A stretch of DNA of 64,000 nt, taken from positions 12,206,995 to 12,270,994 of the forward strand of contig NC_134541.1 of NCBI RefSeq assembly GCF_050624435.1, read 5' to 3'. Of the stretch, positions 57,470 to 64,000 are shown piece after piece. The position numbers were made by a program, and so were the translations under genes. The notes beneath the pieces are model-generated. The model was given only the letters and a program-made list of their open reading frames with translations, was not told the DNA's origin and did not search any database. This DNA comes from Tenrec ecaudatus (taxonomy: Eukaryota > Chordata > Mammalia > Afrosoricida > Tenrecidae). The first letter of the stretch is position 1, and every line of letters starts with the position of its first letter.

Positions 57470-59370
57470 CAGAAGAATGTATTTCAGAGGACAGCACTGA
57501 AGCTGCAGCTCAGGGAGAGGGACATGTCTGATCAGAGCACACGGGAGCAAGTGATGGGGGAGGAAGAGAGTGGAGCACATCCTGGCCAACCAATCCTTTA
57601 TGATGATATTCCCGCTCAGAGCAGCCAATCCACAGAGAAGACCATATGGCTGGCCCCACTATGAGACATGACATCCCTCATTGACCTATAGCCCTACAGG
57701 GGACAACACTGGAGACACAGTGTGGGAATTGCACCCGATCTGACCCCACCACACCAAGGCAAAACACGTGGAACAGAACAGCAAGGGGAACATAGCAATG
57801 AAGTCCCCAGGGAATACCAAAAATAGACTTTGGGGCCAGGGCTTGGGACCCCATCAGACTCGACTGGAAAACACTCCTAAATGCCAACAAACAGTCCTTG
57901 AACTAACTACAAGCCTTTCTTTTTTGTTGATGTTGTGTTTGTTTTGTTTTTTGTCATTGGCTTTTTGTGGTTGTTTTGTTTTCTTTTGTTGCTTGGTTTT
58001 GCTCTGTCTTGTTTTTGTGCATGTTATTATCTCCGCAGGTCTGTCTAAGTAAGATAGGCTGGATGAACACTCTGGAGGAGAAAAACAACAGGACCCATAG
58101 TTCCAGGGGAATATGGGGGAGGGGAGGTAGGGAGAAAGAAAGTGGTGTTAATAAACCCAGGGTCAAGGGAACAAGTGATCTAAATCAGTGGTGATGAGGG
58201 TATAGGAAGCCTGGTAGGAATTACTGTAACCCAAATGAAGGCTTAGCATGATAGTGTGAGAAGAGGAAAGTAAAAGGAAAGAGAGGAAAGAACTAGGAGG
58301 CAAAGGGCATTTATAGAGGTCTCAATAAAGGCATGTACATATGTAAATATATTTATATATGAGGATGGGGAAATAGAATTATGTACATATATTTATATGT
58401 TTAGTATTAAGGTAGCAGATGGGCATTGGGCCCCTACTTAAGTACTCCCTCAATGCAAGAATACTTTGTTCTATTAAACTGGCATTCCATGATGCTCACC
58501 TTCCTGACACAATTGCTGAAGACAAAGCGGGTGCATAAGCAAATATGGTGAAGAAAGCTGATGGTGACCGGCTATCAAAAGATCTATTGTCTGGGGTCTT
58601 AAAGACTTGAAGGTAAACAAATAGCCATCTAGCTCAGAAGCAACAAAGCCCACATGGAAGAAGCATACCAGCCTGTGTGATCATGAGGTGGCAAAGGGAT
58701 GAGGTATTAGGCATCAAAGAACAAAAACATATCATTGTGAATGATGGGGAGTGTGGAGTGGGGACCCAAAGCCCATCTGTAGGTAACTGGACATCCCCTT
58801 ACAGAAGGATCTTGGGGGAGGAGTTGAGCCCGTCAGGGTGCTTTGTAGCAATGATGAAACATACAACTTTCCTCCAGTTCCTAAATGCTTCCTCTCCACA
58901 TACTATCATGATCCCAATTCTACGTTACAAATCTAGCTAGACCAGAGGGTGTATACTGGTACAGATAGGAACTGGAAACACAGGGAATCCAGGATGGATG
59001 ATTCCTTCAGGGCCAGTGGTGAAAGTGGTGATACCGGGAGGGTGGAGTAGAGAGGGAAAACTGATTATAAGGATCTACATATTACCTCCTCCCAGGGGGG
59101 CGGATAACAGAAAAGTGGGTGAAGGGAGACATTGGACAGAGTAAGATATCACAAAATAATAATTTATAAATTACCAAGGGTTCATGAGGGAGAGGGGAGC
59201 GGGGAGGGAGGGGGGAAATGAGGAGCTGATGTCTGGGGCTTACGTAGAGAGCAAATGTTTTGAGAATGAGGGTAAAGAATGTACAAATGTGCTTTATACA
59301 ATTGATGTATGTATGGATTGTGATAAGAGTTCTATGAGCCCCCAATAAAATGATTTTTTAAAATAATAAA
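57470..59370 (+). mobile_element. L1 3' UTR, younger family (copy E), most complete
   Basis: Blocks in order: CAGCTCAGGGAGAGGGACAT, GAGAAGACCATATGGCTGGC, ACTTTGGGGCCAGGGCTTGG, a T-rich stretch at 57915-58015, CATGATGCTCACCTTCCTGA, CAACAAAGCCCACATGGAAG, the polypurine tract at 59188-59215, and GAGCCCCCAATAAAATGATT plus a poly(A)/TAAA tail. About 1.9 kb with no ORF of L1 type. Upstream 57300-57470 may belong to it but is not shared with the other copies here. Confidence 0.7.
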
Positions 59371-59395
59371 ATAAATAAATTAAAAATTTAAAAAA

Positions 59396-59492
59396 GAAAT
59401 GTTTTGAAAATGATGAATGCAACATATGTACAAATATGCTTGACACAATGGATGAATTGTGATAAGAGTTTTACAAGCTCCAATAAAATGAT
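59396..59492 (+). mobile_element. second short L1 3' end in the tail of copy E
   Basis: AATGTTTTGAAAATGATGAA to GCTCCAATAAAATGATTTAA, about 97 bp. Confidence 0.72.
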
Positions 59493-59495
59493 TTA

Positions 59496-59600
59496 AAAAA
59501 ACAACAGCAACCCTATCAGACAGGGTAGAATTGCCCCCGTGGATTTCTGAGATTGTAAATCTTCATGGAAGATCTGGTCTTTCTCCTGCAGAGACCCGTG
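59496..59600 (-). repeat. AfroSINE fragment, antisense
   Basis: ACCCTATCAGACAGGGTAGA, CTGGTCTTTCTCCTGCAGAG. Confidence 0.7.
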
Positions 59601-60200
59601 TGTGCTAGACACCGTTCTAAAGGCGCAGTGAGGCGGCCATCAGGGCGGCGGCAGCATGCAGAGATAACCGGGTCAAATACATAACCTGTTAGGTGGTGGG
59701 AAGTACCAGGGAGGGGGAAGAACGGAAAATAGCAAAGGAGCTCGCAGAGGGCAGAGGGGGAGGGGGAAGGGGAGAAAGAAAGCCTTCTCGTGGGCGGCAG
59801 GGGCGGCTCCCAGGCATTGAGGTGGGAAAGCGGCCTGTGTTCTCTGGGGTTGGGAGGAGTGGGGCGGGCAGGGGGGGATCCCCCAGCTCCGTGCCTGGCA
59901 CACGGGAGGGTCTGAGAGACGATGACTGTCAGCGCCCTTGAAGCCTGGAGTCTCGGGGTGAAGTGAATTTGCTGGGTTCCTGCTGGGTCTGAGAAGTAGC
60001 AGGAGCTAAGGAGAGGCGGTGCGGACCGCGGGAGGAGGCATTCCGGGGAGCTGGGCGCAGAGGCGCGGGGGTGGGGAGAGCACTGTGCGTCAGAGATGGA
60101 GGGGCGTGGGTGGCGGTGGGGGGCGCCCCTGGAGATAAGGGCTAGAGGAGGTGGGAGCCAAGGGTGAAGCCTCAGGAGGCTAGGGTTGGGAACCTTTAGA
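59601..60200. other. GC-rich, purine-rich patch upstream of PARD6B, no gene recognised
   Basis: Scattered CpGs (GGCGGCGGCAGCATG, GGTGCGGACCGCGGGAGG, GGCGCGGGGGTGGGG) and long G/A-rich stretches, free of recognised repeats. It might be a distal regulatory island. ORFs of 70-82 codons are low complexity. Confidence 0.4.
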
Positions 60201-60412
60201 TCCTGCAGCTAGGGAAGGAAGAAGTCAGATTTATTATGTACTGAGTGGCTGGCCCTGGGGCAGTTGGCAGTGTGTGTATGTGTGGGGGGTGGGAGGTGGG
60301 AGGTGGGGTGAGGGAGGGGGATACCCAATCGTGCCCACAAGGGTACGAGTAAATGCCAAACCAAGTGGTGTGTCCTGTGGGATTCAGGAAGGAGCGAGGT
60401 CGTCCCTTCATT

Positions 60413-60515
60413 TGTCTGCTCATTCATTCAGCAAATATTGATTGTGATCCATCTCGGTGCTAGGCGCATGCGAGATGCTGGTGGTAAATAAAACAGGCTC
60501 TCAGCCCCCAAAGGA
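60413..60515 (+). repeat. ancient mammalian repeat (L2/MIR class)
   Basis: CTCATTCATTCAGCAAATAT, TGCTAGGCGCATGCGAGATG. Confidence 0.5.
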
Positions 60516-60518
60516 GAA

Positions 60519-60690
60519 GGAGCCCTGATGACATAAGCGTGCTGCACCAGGGCTGATAAGCACAAACTCAGGGGTTCGAAACCGCCAGCCTCTTGGAGGG
60601 GGAAAGAGGAGGCTTTCTGCTCAGGTAAGACTGACTGCCTTGGAAACTCACAGGGGAGCCTCTACCCGGTGCTAGAGGATCCCAATGAGC
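60519..60690 (+). repeat. AfroSINE
   Basis: GGAGCCCTGATGACATAAGC, GGGGTTCGAAACCGCCAGCC, GGTGCTAGAGGATCCCAATG. Confidence 0.8.
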
Positions 60691-61000
60691 CAGGGGGGTG
60701 GTTTTCTTTGCACCAAAGAGTCAGAATCTACTATGTGGGGGAGGGTGGCGGGGGGGGGGGAGGCATGTTGTATGTGACCTGCTTTATGGCCCTGGCTGGC
60801 ATTGGGCAGGAGGGAAGTGGAAGAGAGGGGGCTGCAGAGACTGGAAGCTACTGCCCCCTGTGAGGATTCACCTGCAGCCACAAGGCAGGCTCCACCTGGA
60901 CAGGTCTTCCAAGTCTTTAAGAAAGAAGGTGGATATTTTCATGTGACTTCCTGGTTGCTAATGTTAGGAACTTGTCAGACAGGGTGCAGCAGTTGAAAAT

Positions 61001-61051
<51 letters not shown>

Positions 61052-61060
61052 GTGTGTATG
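61001..61060. repeat. (GT)n microsatellite
   Basis: About 50 bp of pure GT, then TTGTGTGTATG. Confidence 0.95.
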
Positions 61061-61555
61061 CATGCTACTTAGGGTGGGTTGTAGGGAAAGGCTCCAGGAA
61101 ATTATATTGAAGTCCTATTATTAAGAGGGAGGTCAGGGATCTTTTTTTTTTTCCCCAGGCAGAGAGCAGAGTGCCTGCTAAGAATTAAAGGCAGGGTGTG
61201 TTTGAAGAATTAAAAAGGACCCACGTCTAGAGCTTAACAAATGAAGGAGATGATTGGATCCAAAGGAGCTGGAGGTTAGAGGTGGGCAGGGTAGTCAGAG
61301 AGCGTCGCTAGGTCATTAGAAAAGAAGCCATGTTTGGTTCACTAGAGGGCAGACAGACACGGGGCACGAGATGGGATGATTCACTAGGGAAACAGGGAGC
61401 GACCACTGCGCAGGCCTGGTGCAGGGCTTGGCCGAGAGCGTTTACACGTGGCCCCCTAAACATAAAGGCATCCCAACTTAAAACCTTGGAAATCCCGGAT
61501 CCTGGAAACTCCCCAGTCCTCAGCAAATCCTATTCAACCCTCACGAAAGCATGTG
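61061..61555. other. no gene recognised
   Basis: An AG-rich, T-run-containing sequence. The ORF at 61330-61572 has no recognisable domain. Confidence 0.35.
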
Positions 61556-61690
61556 GGCAGTGGCACCCTTAGCACCCCCATTTTACCAATAGGGAAACTG
61601 AGGCACAGAGCAGTCGGTAACTTGCCCAGAGCCACCTATTCAGCTAAGTAGCAGATTCCCAAGTCCACACCCTTCTATTAAATTCTTGGT
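61556..61690 (+). repeat. MIR SINE
   Basis: CCATTTTACCAATAGGGAAA, CTGAGGCACAGAGCAGTCGG, TAACTTGCCCAGAGCCACCT, a clear MIR core. Confidence 0.82.
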
Positions 61691-62383
61691 TTAAAAATGT
61701 CTCTTCCTTTTAAAAAGATAGACATACCTGTTTCTGCCCCCCCCCTCCCTGACCCCTCTCCTCTCCACCTCCTCAGACAGTCCTTCAGGTAGAGTCAGGT
61801 TGCAAGGCTTGCTGCCTTCTGGGGGCCTTCTAGAAACATGATGCCCTCCAGGGGCTCTGCCTACAGCTCCAACATCTGATCAGAATTCCTCGTGGGATTT
61901 TTCAGGGAGGAGGGGGAGTGACTTGCTGTGGAGAGGAGCTTCCAAAATGAAAAGACAGCAACAAATACCCAGCTTGCTAATGGAGAGCCAGGGACTTCGT
62001 CTGACTCAGTCCAGCGGGGTGGAAGAGAGGACGCAGTCATCTGTAGAAACCTTTGTCCCTCCAAGGGTATTTAAGAGCAGAACATAATTAAAAAACATTT
62101 TTTAAAGGCATGCCAAGTGTATGTAAAATTAGACTTCTTGAGAGCCACCACCACCAAACCAGCCAAAGCTAGATGCCCACAGCCTCATACCCTTAGAAAC
62201 CAAGTGAGAACACGAACCAGGGAGCAAGGAACAGGAGAGTCCAATGGTCAGGGAACGGCGGAGGCACGAGCCTGGTTCAGATCCTGGCATGGCTGTCTCT
62301 GGGCTCCGTGAGCCTGAACAGAAACCTCACCTCTCTGATTTTCATCTCTAAGCTGGGGTGCAGAGTGAGGACTTCACAGAGTC
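61691..62383. other. no gene recognised
   Basis: Single-copy-looking sequence before the RTE copy. No coding signature seen. Confidence 0.35.
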
Positions 62384-64000
62384 CTACCAAGTGAGTCTCT
62401 CATTTATTCCGTCTTCTCTATTTATCATGATGTTTCTTCCTATTGGCCCCCTTGTGAGGATTTGGGTCTTCTTCACCTTGAGTTGTAATCCGTACTGAAG
62501 GCTGCAGTCCTTGATCATCAGCAAGTGCTTCAAGTCCTCCTCCCTTTCAGCAAGCAAGGTTGTGTGGTCTGCATAAGCCTTCTGCCAATCCTGATGCCAC
62601 ATTCTTCTTCATATAATTCACCTTCTGTCATTATCTGCTCAGTATACAGGCGGAATAGGAAGGGTGCAAGGATACAACCCTAATGTGTACCTTTCCTGAT
62701 TTAAACACATGCAGTATTCCCTTGTTCCATTCACACAACTGCCTCCAAGGACAGACTCCACCGGAGCCCAAAAAGCGTTCTAGAGTTCTCGGTCTTCACA
62801 AGGATATCCGTAGTGTGTTATGATCCACACAATCAAATGCCTTTGCATAGTCAACAAAACATATGCAAACATCTCTCTGGTATTCTCTGCTTTGAGCCAA
62901 GATCCATCTGACATCAGCCCTGTTCTCCCTTGTTCCACATCCTCTTCTGAATCCAGCCGGAGCCTCTGGCAGTGACCTCTCAATAGACTGCTGCAACCTT
63001 GGTTGGATGAGCTTCAGCAAAACTTCACTTGCATGCGACATCAGTGATATTGCTTGATAATTTGAGCATTCTTTTGGCTCACCTTTCTTTGGGATGGGTA
63101 CAAGTAGGACCTCTTCCAGTCATTTGGTCAAGTAGCTGTCTTCCAAATTTCTTGGCATTGACGAGCGTTTCCAGGGCTTCATCAGCTTGTTGAAACATTT
63201 CCATTGGTATCCCATCAAGTCCTGGATTCTTGTTTTTGACTAATGCTTTCAGGGCAGCTTGAACTTCTTCCTTCGGTAGCATTGATTCTTGCTCATATGC
63301 TACCTCCTAAAATGATTGAGGGTCAACCAGATCTTTCTGACACAGTGACTCTGTGTCTTCTTTCCATGTTCTTTTGCTGCTTCTTGTATCATTCAATATT
63401 TTCCCCACAGGATCTTTCGATATTGCAACTTGTGTTAGGGTCCCTAGAGAAACAAATTCACAGACACTCATATGTGTATAAGAAAGAGCTTTATATAAAA
63501 GAGCAATTGTAGATTAAGAAAACATACCAGTCCAGGCCAGCTCAAGTCCATAAGTCCAATGTTAGTCCCTATGTCAGATCGTAGTCCATAAATTCCTCTT
63601 CAGACTCACGCAGCACATGCAATGATGCCGCATGCAGGAAGATCACGGGCCAGTGGGTAGAAGGTCTTGTGGATCCATCTCGACGTCGACACAGGTCTCC
63701 ACGTCTCCTCCAGCTCTCTGAGTGTTTCAACAGCAGGAAAGGAAAGGCAGAGAGAGTGGGTCTGGCCTCCAGGGAGCTATTTAGCTCCAATAAGGCCACC
63801 AAGCTGTGACCTGATTGACAGGCTAGACTCCACCCCTTCACTCAAGTTGACAGGAGATTATGTAACTGCCACGCAACGTGAGGCTTGGTTGTTTTCTTAA
63901 GTTCTTTCCGTTTCAGACGAGCGAGTGTGTTCTTCCCTTTTGCTGTCCTAGCTCTAGGTCTTTGCGCATTTCATGACAATGTTTTACTGGGTCTTTTCAC
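62384..64000 (-). mobile_element. RTE (BovB-like) LINE reverse-transcriptase region, degraded
   Basis: Three overlapping minus-strand ORF pieces cover consecutive parts of the RTE reverse transcriptase. 63282-63079 has NKNPGLDGIP, 63041-62796 has the palm motif FVDYAKAFDCVDHNTL, and 62602-62384 has YADHTTLLAEREEDLKHLL. The catalytic YADD-type motif reads YADH: the second Asp codon is CAC at 62566-62564. Frameshifts separate the pieces. A 440-bp insertion (63433-63872) splits the copy, which resumes at 63881 and leaves the window. Confidence 0.88.
63433..63872. mobile_element. unclassified insertion inside the RTE copy, with 8-bp flanking duplication
   Basis: The RTE sequence breaks at GCAACTTG (63425-63432) and resumes at GCAACGTG (63873-63880), matching at 7 of 8. 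The insert starts TGTTAGGGTCCCTAGAGAAA and ends ...GATTATGTAACTGCCAC. Its start resembles the repeat at 6778 (GTTAGGCTGGGTTCTCTAGG), as does AAGTTGACA near its end. The family (LTR-like or hAT-like) is unresolved. Confidence 0.6.

Overview
This is a mammalian nuclear window, almost certainly afrotherian and most likely a tenrec such as Echinops telfairi. Two independent signals point there. First, it is saturated with AfroSINE copies (a tRNA-like head beginning GGAGCCCTGGTGG and a tail reading CTATGAGTCAGCATTGACT...GGCAGTGAGT), afrotherian RTE (BovB-like) LINE fragments and afrotherian-style L1 3' ends. Second, it carries four copies of a roughly 193-bp SPIN-type hAT element. Among placental mammals, SPIN is known from only a few scattered lineages, and the tenrec is the only afrotherian among them. 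The species call is inference; no alignment was run.

The only protein-coding gene I can support is PARD6B (partitioning-defective 6 homolog beta) on the minus strand. It has three coding exons: exon 1 at 49039-48974, exon 2 at 43560-43338 and exon 3 at 34450-33621. All splice sites are canonical and the joined reading frame is intact at 372 codons, the length of human PARD6B. A CpG-rich promoter with CCAAT and GC boxes covers about 48780-49860. A long AT-rich 3' UTR runs leftward from 33620 to a candidate poly(A) signal near 31280. PARD6B is the scaffold of the PAR6-PAR3-aPKC polarity complex: its PB1 domain binds atypical PKC, its semi-CRIB plus PDZ bind Cdc42-GTP, and the PDZ binds PAR3, PALS1 and LGL.

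Layout: 1-29 kb is intergenic and dominated by repeats, with L1 3' ends, an RTE copy split by later insertions, a solo LTR, SPIN copies and a U2 snRNA pseudogene. 29-49 kb is PARD6B. Its intron 2 holds a Tc1/mariner-like element 131 bp from exon 2, and its intron 1 holds a 36-nt U2 fragment inserted in an AfroSINE with a clear target-site duplication. 50-64 kb is upstream intergenic sequence with microsatellites, a dense L1 block (54-59.5 kb), a GC-rich patch (59.6-60.2 kb) and an RTE reverse-transcriptase fragment at the right edge. In human, BCAS4 lies downstream of PARD6B and RIPOR3 upstream; I could not find exons of either here.

I found no new biological system. The observations most worth checking are the SPIN insertions (a horizontally transferred family), the U2 5' fragment with target-site duplication, the mariner-like element beside exon 2, and a 17-G run in the PARD6B mRNA just after the stop codon.
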